Assembly (NCBI GenBank): GCA_029204225.1
Contig: CM055103.1
Coordinates: 22,074,709 to 22,138,708, forward strand
DNA from: Diphasiastrum complanatum
Lineage: Eukaryota; Streptophyta; Lycopodiopsida; Lycopodiales; Lycopodiaceae
Direction: 5' to 3'
DNA length: 64,000 bases
In this document: positions 32,452 through 46,200 of the stretch, piece after piece
Position numbering within the stretch: the first letter of the stretch is position 1
How the letters are laid out: every line of letters starts with the position of its first letter
Notes under the pieces: model-generated
What the model was told of the DNA's origin: nothing
Seen by the model: only the letters and a program-made list of their open reading frames with translations
Databases searched by the model: none
Made by a program: the position numbers and the translations under genes

Positions 32452-33111
32452 TGTTGATAGGGTCAAATTTGGTATAGATGGCAAATTATCCATTTCCACT
32501 TGTAATGCCACTATTGAGCCAAAATAGAGTAGGAGGCCAAACTTGTGCCAATTAGAGTGTAGACAAGTGTAATGCTTTTGTTTGATAAAGTTTAAAAGAT
32601 CTAATAGGATTTAGAGGTGGAACCATGTGTGGTCCAATAAGAATTTGAGGTGTGCTTGAATATAGTCCAATAGAATCTAGAGGTGCATGGATCAATGGTC
32701 TAATAGGACTAAGAGGTGGAAAAGTGTGATCCAATCATAGTTAAGCATAGTGGTAGCTCATGAATCTACTAGTATCATTGTACTCCTCATTTTGGATCTA
32801 ATTGATTTTGAGATTGAGTGGATTTTGAGTGTCATTGGATTTCTAGCTTTCTCTCTCTACCCGAGAGCTCATGATGGTTTTTCTCTCTCTACCCGAGGAG
32901 AGCAGCTTGTTTTTACTTAGAATACTTTTGGAACACTTCCCATATGTGTGAGTGAGAGTTGGAAGTGATTGAATGCATGTAGTAGTGTGTTTTTGCCATA
33001 GAATCAAAGATAGATCTTGAATCTCAATCTAGTCTTGATCTTGGTGCATCTACACACCTTAGGAGATCACAAGTACATGTAGTGGACAATCCACACATGT
33101 GAAATTCAACA
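32452..33111 (+). repeat. 5' LTR of copia element (660 bp)
   Basis: It begins TGTTGATAGGG and ends AAATTCAACA, giving the perfect inverted termini TGTTGA/TCAACA. It is followed directly by a primer-binding site. Its last 548 bp (32564-33111) are repeated at 35676-36223 with the same length and about 11 substitutions by eye (about 2%). Confidence 0.8.
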
Positions 33112-33124
33112 TGGTATCAGAGCC
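33112..33124 (+). promoter_or_regulatory. Primer-binding site of the copia element
   Basis: TGGTATCAGAGCC abuts the LTR; it is complementary to initiator tRNA-Met. Confidence 0.9.
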
Positions 33125-33868
33125 TACCTAAGGTTACCATGCATTTTGATCCATCTAAGTGACAAATTTTCATCAATCTTGAGCTAGAAGTTGTCAAGGC
33201 CCATTTTCCTAGCTATCTTGTTCAATCTTGGATCAAAAGAGATCAAAAGGACATTGATTGGGTCTGACCTGGTACTGTACGGAATCAGGTGCTCAGACAC
33301 GTGTGAGGAACATCCAATTTCAATTTGGAAGTTCTCTCTCATGCTTGATCCATTTATCTTGCTTGATAGCTTGTTTTAAAGCTATTTTTGTCTAGTTTTT
33401 GATGCAATCAGTTTCATTCCATTTGGTTGTGCCACTCAAAAGTTATAAGCTTTTGAAGAGGGTTAGGTAGGGCAACTAGACCTGGGTGGACACATTTGGT
33501 TTGGTCAAGAGATTGCTTGTTTGATCCAAAATCACAATTGAATGCTTACCAATCTCATCTATATGTGATCTAGGCACTATTTTGAGATCTTAGCCATTTT
33601 GTTTCATGCAATATCATTGTATTTGAGTCAAATTTGGTTTCTTAGTGTATTTCACACGTGCTAAGAGTGTTTGATCCTAACTTTGCCCATACTCCATCAT
33701 TTGATGTGAAGTAGATCTAGTTTTGGAGAGATTGAGATAGCTAGTGAGAATCGTCTCACAGTTTGTTGCAAGATCTTGCATAGGAGATGGTAGCACACCA
33801 TTATTGGATCCTATAGTGAGAGAGAAGCAACATTTTTTGTTCATAACTTTCATTTATCTCCACTTTAC
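33125..33868 (+). other. Leader of the copia element
   Basis: About 740 bp without a coding frame between the primer-binding site and gag. A related leader lies inverted at 28601-29066. Confidence 0.6.
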
Positions 33869-35675
33869 ATGACTTCAATGAGTTCATACTTGTTGCAACC
33901 AAGTGAGAGATTGTCTACTTCCAATTATTCAATATGGAAGTTGAGGATGGAGTCCATCTTGATACTCCAAGATGTGATGGACATTGTACTTGGGATTGAG
34001 GAGGAGCCTCAAGTCCTTCAAGAAGTACAAAAATACAAGAAGAGAGCTAGGATGGCTCTCCACTACATTAAGATGAATGTCTCTAATGAGATATTGAGGG
34101 AGGTTGGTGATTGTTCTACATCCAAGGAAGCTTGGGATTGTCTCAAGTCCATCTATGAGGTTAAGAACACCTCTAGGATCCTCACTCTTAGAAATCAAAT
34201 CTTCCAAAGTAGTCAAAAGAGTGATGAGAGTGCATGTAATTATGTTTTGAGAGTCAAGGATATTCATAGGGATCTTGCATGTATTGGTGACTCAATCAAT
34301 CAAAGTGAGCTAGTCCAAGTCATTCTCAATGGCTTGAAAGATGAATATGACAACCTTGTCCAATCCTATGCCATTAAGGAGGAGCTACCAAGTTTGGAGG
34401 CCCTTCAAAGTGTGCTTATTTCTGAAGAATCAAGACAAGAGTACAAACTCTTGAGGATGGACAAGCTATCACTCAATCATGATGATGGCAAAGTTCTATT
34501 TGCCAAGCACAAAGAGAGGAGTAAGAAGAAACACCATCACGTCTCTAATGACAAAGCTAAAGACCAAGATGGAGAGGAGGAGGAGGAGGAGGATACCTCT
34601 CATGCTTCTACTTGAAATCTCAAGAAGAAAAAGATCAAGTGCTTTTATTGTGGCAAGAAAGGCCATTATGCCACCAATTGCTTCAAGAAGAAGAATCAAC
34701 TCAATCAAGCCAACATCACCAATGAGAAAGAAGACTATATTGCAAGTGATGGAGAAGGCTCTCTTGTGGCATCAAGCTTCTCCTATTCCACCTTCAACAA
34801 GGATGACTCATGGTATATTGATAGTGGAGCATCTTCACATATGTGTGGCTCCAAGAACTTTTTTTCATCTATTATGCCTTATGATGGAGTCAAGAAGACC
34901 ATATACATTGCAAGCAAGCATGAGTGCAATATTGAAGTAGGGATTATTCCCTTGAAGCTTGCATCTTCTAAAGATCTATTTCTCAACAATGTTCTTTTTG
35001 TCCCAAAGCTTACAAAGAACATCTTAAGTGTTGGCCAACTTCTTGATAGTGGCTTTGATGTCAATTCTCAATATTTACAATTGTGTGATTAAGAAGGATG
35101 GTGAGATCCTTGCATATGGATCAAGATTTGAAGGCATCTACAAATTGGATCCAAGTGAGAGTGCAAACTCTCTCGATGTTTCTTATATGTCCAATATTTC
35201 AAAGGAGGATGATCACACAAGATGCACATATCTTCTCTCTTCAAGTATTATGGTGTATGATTATTCCTTATTATTCAAAGCATATGTTGAGAAGAAATTC
35301 TCATTGAAGATCAAAGATTTGAGGAGTATTGGAGCTCTTGAAGGAATAGCACCATATGAAGTTTTATTCAAGAGGAAGCCTAAGGTTGATCACCTTAGTG
35401 AACTTGGTAGTGCTTGCTTTGCACATATTCCCTTGGAAACAAGAAGGAAAGATGATCCAAGCTCATGGATCATGATTGGATACTCATCCATCAAGGAGGC
35501 CTTTAGTGTCTTTACACTCTCTATTTCAAAAGTGATTGTGAATAGAGATATCACATTGCATGAAGATTTAATCTTGGAAGTGGCCGAGATCAAGGCTTCT
35601 CAAGAAGCATCACAAGTTATCTTTTTTGAAGGTATTCAAATTATGATGGGGCCAAGGTGTGAGGAGGAGTTTCTT
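33869..35675 (+). pseudogene. Copia gag, zinc knuckle, protease and integrase remnant
   Basis: Gag (33869-34615) shows LSTSNYSIWKLRMESIL and the UBN2-type pattern EAWDCLKSIYE...VLRVKDIHRDL. A TGA at 34613-34615 interrupts the frame. In the same frame follow a CCHC knuckle (CFYCGKKGHYATNC, about 34640) and a protease (WYIDSGASSHM, about 34810). A frameshift near 35080 leads to DGEILAYGSRFEGIYKLD. A deletion then removes the integrase core and joins the later region (APYEVLFKRKPKVDHL...WIMIGYSS). At 35676 it runs straight into LTR sequence. Reverse transcriptase and RNase H are missing. Confidence 0.88.
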
Positions 35676-36866
<1,191 letters not shown>

Positions 36867-37239
36867 ATCTATTAAAAGATAGGCATTCACAAGCATGTAA
36901 GTTTTTGTGTCAAAGACACAGGAGACATCAAAAGGAAAATGCCAATCATTTTTAACACTTGGTAGTTAAGTCCACCCGAACGTAATATTATGAAAGAGTT
37001 CGTCTACAACACCAAATAGTCTGAATAAAACATGAGCGTAAAAAGGCTTCACATGGATAGCTATTACGGTAACATAGATGTAAAAAAGAGCTCCCGGAAT
37101 CACTACTAGTAGTCAACTAAAGATGTCCTGTCGCCGAGATAGTGACTTCTCTTCTTTATGTCCTTTCCCCATCTTGCACATCAATTAGTCCCGGTAAAAT
37201 TTAACCTCTTGATAGGTAGTTCGCTCTTTGTAGTGCTAC
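36867..37239. other. Spacer, no gene seen
   Basis: No feature is recognised between the RNase H remnant and the unknown protein segment. Confidence 0.4.
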
Positions 37240-37660
37240 TTTGTCCTTCCTTTCATGTGAACCGTCTTTTTTTTCCTGTTCCTGATCCTGATACGATTAA
37301 GTTTGGATTGTTGAGATTGAAAGTGCCTGTTCTTTTGCTTGTGTTCTAAAAGTATATATCTTGGAGTGTGGAAAAGCTTGGTCGTTTCAGAAGGCGTTCT
37401 ATCTCACGGATGTTTTCAGCATCTCCCAAGTGTGCTAAGAGTTTGGCAGAAGAATCTTTGGCAAGATCAATGGAGGCATCAATCATGTATTGTCGGATAA
37501 AAAGAAAGATAAGGTGTGCTTTGACCACATCTCTAGCAGGTTTATGTAGCCACATGAAAAAAGCGTCCATTTGGTTTTGGAGGGAAGCCCCAGGGAAGAA
37601 CTTGCCTAAGTTGTTTATCATATACCAAATGGTATGGTCAAACCAGATAACCATGGTGGA
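37240..37660 (-). pseudogene. Unknown protein segment, copy 2
   Basis: On the minus strand 37681-37346 is open and reads NNLGKFFPGASLQNQMDAFF, MWLHKPARDVVKAHLIFLF and DSSAKLLAHLGDAENIREIE. It continues out of frame as FNLNNPNLIVSG to about 37280. The homologous copy at 28180-28600 has matching words in the same order. Amino-acid matches are kept although the DNA has drifted, which suggests a real protein family, possibly a retroelement gag-like domain. No family is assigned. Confidence 0.5.
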
Positions 37661-38497
37661 TTGATAGTGGTGCAAACTCACACATGACTTTTCACAAAGA
37701 GTACTTCACTTCTTTGTTGGCATATGGATATGACAAGAAGGTGATCTACATGGTCAATGATGGTGAGTGTGCAATCAAAGGGATTGGCACAATTCCTATC
37801 TCTCTCTCTGCTAATAGGAAATTTCATTTGAAGGATGTTTTGTTCATACCTTCCATTACCAAGAATTTACTTAGTGTGAGTCAATTGCTAAACTTAAGGT
37901 TTCAAAGTTGAGTTTGATGGAGATGCTTGCATGATCAAAAGGAAGGATGTCTTGATTGCAAAAGGTAAAAGACAAGGGAAGTTGTTCAAACTAGATGCTT
38001 GTGTTATTGCTAACCAAGTACTCTCTCAAGGTTGTGTTATGAGTGAGTATGATCATTCACTTTATTATAGGTTTGTTGGAAATGATGTTACCATTTTGCT
38101 AATCTATGTGGATGATATCATCTTGAGTGGTGGAGACAACCAAGATGTGGAGGATATCAAGAGTGCCCTCAAGAGGGAGTTTGAGGTGCATGATATTGGT
38201 CATTTGCATTACATTTTAGGAATAGAAGTGATTAGATCTTCTCAGTCTACTTTCATTTGTCAAGAGAAGTATGCTAATTCTATTCTCGACAGATTTCATA
38301 TGGTAGATGCAAAGTCTTGTGATACACCTATGGAGTCAAATGTAAAGCTAACTATAAGAGGTAATGAAAGATCCTTCAAGGACATTACTCTCTGTAGAAA
38401 GCTAGTTGGTTCAGTCATCTATCTAACCATCACAAGACCAGATCTAAGCTATTTTGTTGGTACTTTTAAAAGCCATATTAGTCTAAAAGCATTCTAG
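37652..38497 (+). pseudogene. Copia protease and reverse transcriptase remnant
   Basis: It starts in the protease (WIDSGANSHMTF), continues through KDVLFIPSITKNLLSVSQLL, shifts frame near 37910, and passes into RQGKLFKLDA. A deletion then joins it to reverse transcriptase: SEYDHSLYYRFVGNDVTILL, the YVDDIIL catalytic motif near 38105-38125, and LHYILGIEV. It ends at ITRPDLSYFVG near 38460. Integrase and the fingers of the polymerase are missing. Confidence 0.88.
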
Positions 38498-41400
38498 TGA
38501 GCACTTTTTGAAAGTGTGGGAAAGTGTAGTACACGAGTTTGATAGATTCAAATTTGAATGTTGGAGACACTGAATCTAGTCCACATTAATACTAGGGTTT
38601 TTGTTATGGAGGGAAACCAAACTCATTAATGAGTCATGGATCTGCTATATATAGTTGTACACTCGTGGGAAAAGACACGTTCTCTATCTCTCTCTCTCTT
38701 ATCTCACTTTATGCTTATACATGAGTTCTCTTGAGTTCATCTATCCATTGGTGCACTATATTTGTGATATCTTGCAATCTTGTGTATAGAATGCTCATTT
38801 TATGCTATTTTCAGATCCACATGTGTGAAATATAGTACCTTATTATTTTTGTACGGGGACAACAACTTCATCATATCATATGTTTGATTTTTTATCAAGT
38901 TCTTATTGAGTTTGCATTTCTTTCATTAAGTAGATGTTGATTTTTCTACATTGGCAACATTGGTAGGATTGATCGATTTCTAACCAAAGATCAAGAAAAT
39001 ATCAGTGTCAAGAAAAATATATAAAATTGAAAACGTGTTTGGAGGAAAATGAGATCCTCGAGAACGAGATTCAAATGCTATAGTCTTCTTACGTGATTTT
39101 ACAACTAGTAATGATGAGATGAAAATTGCATTTCAATCCATGCTTATCTCGTATTCAAGTTACAAGGGAATGAGATTGGTAACAAAGGATATTCCAGAGG
39201 AGGTTATCAAAAAAGAAGAATCTATGCATTCAAGTAAGTTCTAGCTTATTTGTATTGATATTGTTTGAACTTTTTGATTCAATGCACTCACTAGTTCTAT
39301 CAGTTATTTATCACCACTTCCTTGAATTTTAACAATCAATACTCTTTACTGACTATTTTCTTGAACATGAAATTTGCTATGCCGATCTACATTGGTTGTT
39401 GAAGACCATTTGGCCAATGGAATTTCCATTGAAAAATCATTAGGTTCTATTTTGACTCCTAAGGCTATGAAGTCAATGTTAAACAATAACAGAAATGAAA
39501 AAATTTAAGACTTCAATTATTGATAACATTATGAATGAAGTTAGAAAAATACTAGACATTACATTAGTTCAAGGGGCATGTGATTTTTCTTGTTGACAAT
39601 ATTGAGTTTGTTGAGCACCTATTATTCCATGTGAAGTAGTTTTTGTTTTCTTAATATTATTAGCCCACAAGCAACTTGCCTTCTATAGGTCCAATGTGGC
39701 CCACTAGACTAAAAATTGACACTAAAAGCAACGACAGACAATCGCACTTAAAGATGCCTTTTATAGCTATATACTAGATCAACATCAATGTGGCCAATGA
39801 ATCAAATGCTATAGGAGTTATCATTATCCATGAACCACAACTAGATGCTAGCTCTTTAACGTGGGACAACATGTAACAAGAAGTGGCGTTTGCAACTTCT
39901 TAGATACAACCAAAGAATGGGCACATCGTCATGGAGAAAATACTCTCTAAATTGCATGCTTGAGCTCACCTATATGCATACTAGACTACAATGTAATGCT
40001 TGAAGGTTACAAAATTGCAACGAACCACAGACAAAGCACAGACAATGTGTATTCTTGTGCCAATCACAAGCATGCTTATGTGGATGGCGTGCAAAATAGG
40101 AATAAAACCATGTTTTCATACATGCTTTAGAAAATTTTAACATGGAAACTCGGAGAAACAGACTTGCAGCCAGGTTGGATAGTTACCTATGGTGATGGAG
40201 CACGTGGGTTGAAAAGGGACATCTAAGAGATTGTGCTCCAACTATGCAATTATCTTGGCTTTGGCACTATAGAACTTGATATTGGTCCTCCATTGAAGTC
40301 GTGAGTTGGTGCCAACTTCATTTCCTCTCCTTGAGGTTAGGAGTTTCAACTCCAGACTACCACATAAAACTACCACATAAAGGGGCATACAAGTGAGAGG
40401 AAAAAAATAGTGGTTATTGGCTTGGGCTTGGCTTAGGATTGGTTGTCAATACTTGTGAAAAGAACATAAGAGTGATTATCAACTTTTGTCCATTACTACA
40501 TTATCATCTTCAGCTGGGGTGTAAGGACTTGGAAATCGTTGTAAGTAATCCACGGTAGTAATACGGGCCTCCTTGCCTGGTGTGCCTACCATACAAGTAA
40601 GAAAAAGCACTTAACTAGCATTGTCATCTGCTTTCTCAAATGTTATCTTCACACTCATTATTGCAGAGTTTAATGGGTGTTTCTAACTGCCCATTACAAG
40701 ACACTTTGAATGAAGTAAAAGGTCAATCTTCAATGTGACAATGAAGTGTGTAGCTGCAAAGCTCTGTTAAAGTTATATGTCACTAACAATGAAATGGTGT
40801 ACATAATACAAGGAGAGCTGTTGTGTATTTTGAGGATTAATACAACAAACTACAGTAACATCTATTTCCTTTCGCAATGGATGATCCAAGTATAGGTGCC
40901 ATAGCCACAATCCCCACATACTGGGATGAAATTATGGTTTTGGGCAGTCGGCAGTATGATAATGACATCTGCAACCACAAAATCTGATGAGTGGTTCATT
41001 TCCAAATACCCTGATTTGATTTGCAAACACGGAAAAGATATTCCTTATGGTTGTCAATATAATAACAAACCGATAGCTCGTCAGCAGGTACATAGGGATC
41101 AAGATGCTGTTGCTCTTACAGAATGAAAAGTCGCTGCAGGATGATTTTCTGATAACTAGAACAAGAAGTGCTCACCACATAGAAGTATAAGAAAAGGACG
41201 TCTACAGTTTCAATGCACAAAGACCTCTCGAAGTGGCAGAAAATATTCTCTAGATCAACAATGTACATATGTGACAAACACATTTACAGAAAATAATTCA
41301 ACCCGAAAATCTCAACTTCCTGAAATGATTGAAAGATGATCTGGTTGGCCTTGCAACTTCTTAAAATATATACTTTACAAGTAACTTGAGGCAGAAGCAA

Positions 41401-41707
41401 TTAAAAAAAAACAGGGAAGAACAGTTACTCAAACAGATAAATCAATGTTATGTCTAGGATAATACCTGACATAACAAAGGAAACTTGCAATCTTCGACCC
41501 TATGGAGTGTACCCACAAAGCCTTAGACAATCAACTGGCAAATTTTCATAACGTCTGCAGCGTAAATTGCTGACAATCAATAATACTAAATTGCATAGTA
41601 GAATGGAACAAATTCTCCTCTAGCGTGAGCCAAATGTGACTTACAAGTTACAACCCAACTTGTATGGATATAATGTATACATAAGAATATCCATCTCTCT
41701 TTGAAAA
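38498..41707. other. Spacer; possible copia LTR at its start
   Basis: 38560-38880 contains TGTTGGAGACAC, a TATATATAG box and a short CT run, and could be a degenerate copia LTR. The rest holds no recognisable gene. The right end (about 41100-41707) is probably the 3' UTR of the U-box gene on the minus strand, but I cannot place its polyadenylation site. Confidence 0.35.
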
Positions 41708-43203
41708 TCAGAAGTACGATGATTGGTTGTGAAGAATATGAAGATGGGCCAAGATTCTTGCTGCCAATGATTTGGTTGTACTTGTTCCCTGTTGTGTAAG
41801 TTCGATAAGAGGCATCTGCGCAGAGCTTTCAAATTCAAGCTTATATCTCTCGACTCGGAAAAATTTCTCCAGCATCCACACAGCCTTTTCCTTGGTCTTG
41901 TCCGTCCCAACGCTAAGTAACCGCACAATTGGTCTTATGCCTTCGGCATCAGCAATCACTTTCACACCATTCTGCCAAGTGTCATCATTCAGCAAGGTGC
42001 TTAGAGCTTCTAAAGCAGCTTCATGGGCAGTGACATCTTTATCTTGCAGCGTCTGAACAAGAGGGTGTATGGCCTTAGCCTGCAACAAACAGAAGGAGCC
42101 CTTAACAGAACAGTGACCTTTGTGCAGCTCGCAACCCACCTCGGGAGAATTGAAACACCAGCATCCTCTTGATTTGGTAATCGGATAGCTGAGTATGACA
42201 GAATTCAAAGAAAATTGCCCAAGGGCCATGGCTGCCCTTGCCTTTGCCAGCGGCGGTCCAGCTGAAAGCAAATGCACAAGAGTTTCGATGACATCGTTTT
42301 TAGCTGCAACACATTGCAAGCTGAGATCTGAGGGGCTAGTGAAATGCAACAATGCAGAGGTGCCATTTTCTAAGAGTGAATTCCTCACTTCACTTGTGCT
42401 ACTCTGTGCCCCTGCGGAGGAAATCAGTTCAGCTATTTCAGGCAAAGCATTGGCCTGGGTAAGCAAGTCTGTCACTCTTCGATCCGCCCGAGGCAAATTC
42501 CCAAAAATGCCGACCACAGCTGCCCTTTCCTCTTCGTGCGAGGAAACAGACATCAGCTTGGTCAAGGTCATGACATAAGGTGGGCTCAAGTGTTCGAGCA
42601 CTAGGTTCCCTGCTCCATCTTGAGATAAATAAAACAAAAGCTTCACAGCATTAATTCGCACATCTGAGTCATTCAAGTCACAAAATGGCAACAGTAGCTG
42701 AAATGCTCCCCCTTCCCGTAATTTTGCCCGGACTTCAGTTGCACCAGGGCGAGAAGCGATGCCATTAAGTGCTCGAAGAAGGTGACTCTGGATCGCAGGC
42801 CCTGTAAGATTCAGCAGCGACAATAACTGGAATATTGTCTCTTCTGATTCCAGTACATTTGATTGAGCCTCTAATTTTTTCTCACCAGAGCTTGCAATTG
42901 CTAGGTTTGCAAGTGTAGCTGCAGCATGCTCCTTCAAGCTCATCACCACCGACGTAACAGAAAACAAAAGTTGAAGTAACGCTGGTATCACGCCCGCATT
43001 GATCATGTATTCCCGGTTGTCAGAAAGAGTGGACAAACTTTTGAGAGCACCAAGAGCCGCACACTTTGCTTCAAGCTTCCCCGCTGATATCATCTTGACT
43101 AGAGGCCCTATCACACCCTCATGTGCAAGAGCTTCCTTACTTTGATCTGTGAGGCCCATCCTTGATAATGCACTTGCCATCAGAATTTTTGTCATATCTG
43201 AGC
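41708..43203 (-). CDS. U-box/ARM gene exon 3 (armadillo repeats)
   Basis: 1496 nt starting in phase 1 after TTTTATGCAG. It encodes about 498 residues of armadillo repeats (e.g. EGVIGPLVKMISAGKLEAKC, LKEHAAATLANLAI). The cysteine-rich insert GCWCF...CELHKGHCSVKGSFCLLQAKA is also present in SAUL1-like proteins, so it is not a retained intron. Stop at 41708-41710. Confidence 0.92.
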
Positions 43204-46200
43204 CTGCATAAAACATGTCCTGGCTTTAGTGTGTACCATCAAAAATTAAACACAGAATTTGTGACTAGTATGAAGTATTTAAAACATCCATGTGTAACTA
43301 AATCACCTTACATAATTTGCTTTCTATGGAAAACATAATAAGGACTTCAACTTGCAGCACGCTTGGACTAGTAGATGAAATTCACTCAGATTTCAATTTA
43401 AAAACTCATCTGAAATGTGCTTGAAGCTTCTTCTTTTTTCAATGTTTTGCCTACCCTAAGATTAAAAACAAGTTCCAAACAATTTGGTCGATATTTTCAA
43501 TGTTTCAAGTTTGGCCATCTGAACCTTTGGTTGCTACCATCATTTCAAAGGATCAAATTTTAGAAGACAATTTATGGCAAGATTCCAAGCGGATGTAACA
43601 AAAGATTCCCACAGAATGCCATTCCGTACTTTTTGGTACGGAATGTATTGTGTTCCATACGTGCAGAACGTCATTATAAAATTGATCAAGTGAATTCTTT
43701 TGGACTCTCAAAAGTCCATTCTGAAAAAGCCCAATTTCTTTAAAGGGTTTCGAACAGCCTACGTTCAATACAAAAATTCCATTAGAAACATCAAATTTTA
43801 GAGTTTCTGACTGCGTGGGATCTGCCTAGGATCTGCTTGCTCGCAGCATCGCTCGTTAGCTTGTTTCTGGTGGCGTAGGATCCTAACAGTGGCAGGATTG
43901 ACTCAGCTTAAGCCTTTCTGCCAGCTTCACCGACCATGGAAGTTTTGCTCGTTAGTCTTTGATATTACGCAGTCAGCTTGTGTTTCCATGCAAAAAATAT
44001 GGGTGTATTCGGGTATTTAGGTAGAAATTAGAACATCCTGAACAAGAGAAGAAGTTCCAAGTTAAACTGTACAATGTGAAATAGCTTTGAGTGTTTGACA
44101 TGGTCTTCTATTACAAGGTTCTAGCATAAGAGGTGAGGACTCCTCGAAGCTAACGGGTGGTGAGAATGAAACTCATCCCATTTAAGAGTGCTATTTTCTG
44201 TCCTCTACCTTCAACTCCCATCCTTGGATTCGATGACCATCAGTGTGATCAGGCCCCTAACCAAGAGCCCTAACCAACTGTCCATGTGCCCGACCCACCT
44301 GGTCTGTCATGGCTTTCTAATAGCAATCACCCTCATCCCCCATTATGACACAATGGCCAGCTTCACCACAATAACTTGTCGTCTAGCTTCTTGTCACGTA
44401 TTGGCTAACTCCAACACTGATGGCTAGGTCTATGATGATCATCCTCACCCTGCATCTATGGCCACTTGCTCGTGTATGGAGCAATATTGCAACTTTGTGA
44501 GACAATCAGTCGATCTTGGGTCACATGGAGATGATTATCACAATTACCATAGCTTACAATCAAGTCTCTTGTCACAAATCCATAGGGGGGCATGTTAGGT
44601 GTGAGATTAGTCTCTAATCTCTTCCCCTTCAAAAAGTCATCGATCCTCAAGGAAAAAATTTATACATCTTCTGTACTTCAGTGGCTAACAAGGCGACGAG
44701 ATCCATTTCATAGCTTGCAGCTGATTGGGCCCATTCATAAATACAACAAAAATCAACTTAAGTAGGTTATTTGGTTGAATAGCACCCAAAAGATTCATTG
44801 ACAGATTGGTGGTGGTGGGGCCATTCGGCAAGGAATTTTGTAGCATCTAAGTCTATTTGTAGTGCTTTTGTAGACTTATCAAATGCCATGTCAAAGCCAA
44901 GGTGAAAATTATCAAAGTCATTGATTTGAGGTGCCCGAGTGACTTGCCTACCTTGAGGTGCTAGTTCTAGAGTGGTAGGTAAAAGGTCAAACTCAATGCT
45001 GTAATCCATACATGTTGTCTAGGAGACTGGAACCTAAAATACAAATAGGGGTTTCGTGAGGCCGTTAATGTTGGAGCAAATAAGTCTGTGTAGCTCCCCC
45101 CTTCACATTGATTTATGTGGGCCTATGCACTTTACTTTGACTTTTGTTGATGATTATACTTGTAAAGTCTGGCTATATTTCTTGCTAAGAGGAGTGAAGC
45201 TTTTCAATATTTTCGAGCTTTAAAAAAAAAGGGATAGATTATGTACAAAACCTTTGCACTTGTTGCAATTTCTATGAGGACAGTTCTTGCTACAGCTACT
45301 TGTTTTGGCTGAAAAAAAACAGCTGCCAGCAGATGGATGTTAAAAGTGCTTTTCTAAATGGTTATTCGGAAGAGGGAATCTACATGTAGGGGATATGAAG
45401 CAACAGGAAAAGAACATTATGTGTGCAGGTTGAAAAAAGCTTTGTATGGGCTGCCAGGACTTGGGACTCTAGGATTGATGCATATCTAGAGAAACTACAC
45501 TTCAAGCGAAGCTATTATGATCCTTCATTGTATGTTCTTCATGAGAATGATGAACTCATTTTCTTGGTTCTTTATGTTGATGATTTTTCGTTATCACTTG
45601 GCACTAATAAAGAACTAGTACACAAAGTGAAGAAAGATCTATCAAAAGAATTTAAGATGACTAATTTAGAGGCACTACAGTAATGTTTGGGTATTGAACT
45701 ATGGAGAAACAGAGTTGTGACTATTTTCTATATATTGAGCACCACACGATCTATATTGGATGGGTCACAAAATGTAAAATGTGATCCCTATTGGTGTTAA
45801 TTAGCCATATGCTGCACGGTTCTTGGTGAGATTTGTCACCAAGAAGCCTAGGGTTCTAGCCATGTTCAGGAGACAGTCCGCCTTGGATGTCTTGAGACCT
45901 GCCCCCACCAGGTATGCAAGTTGCAACTCAAATTTGATTCTTGAATGCGCTTCTGTAGACTGTTGGAACTTGGTAAGTATTTACTATTTACTATTTAGCT
46001 AGTAGTGGTAAATATTTCATGCAATGATGCACATTGCATGTGCCATGTATTGTCTTGACTCTTGACTCTTGTCAGAAGTTAGAACTTAGAATTTGTCACA
46101 TGTGCAATGTGCCCTATCATCTATGCAGGTTTGCATTTATGTTCCTGGTCCTGGAATGACTGCTGAAAGTTCATCAGGGCTTGAGGCAGATGGTTGTTGC

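Noticed and set aside
42049-42180. A retained intron within exon 3 of the U-box gene (cysteine-rich stretch)
   Set aside because: The stretch matches a cysteine-rich insert known from SAUL1-like proteins and keeps the frame.
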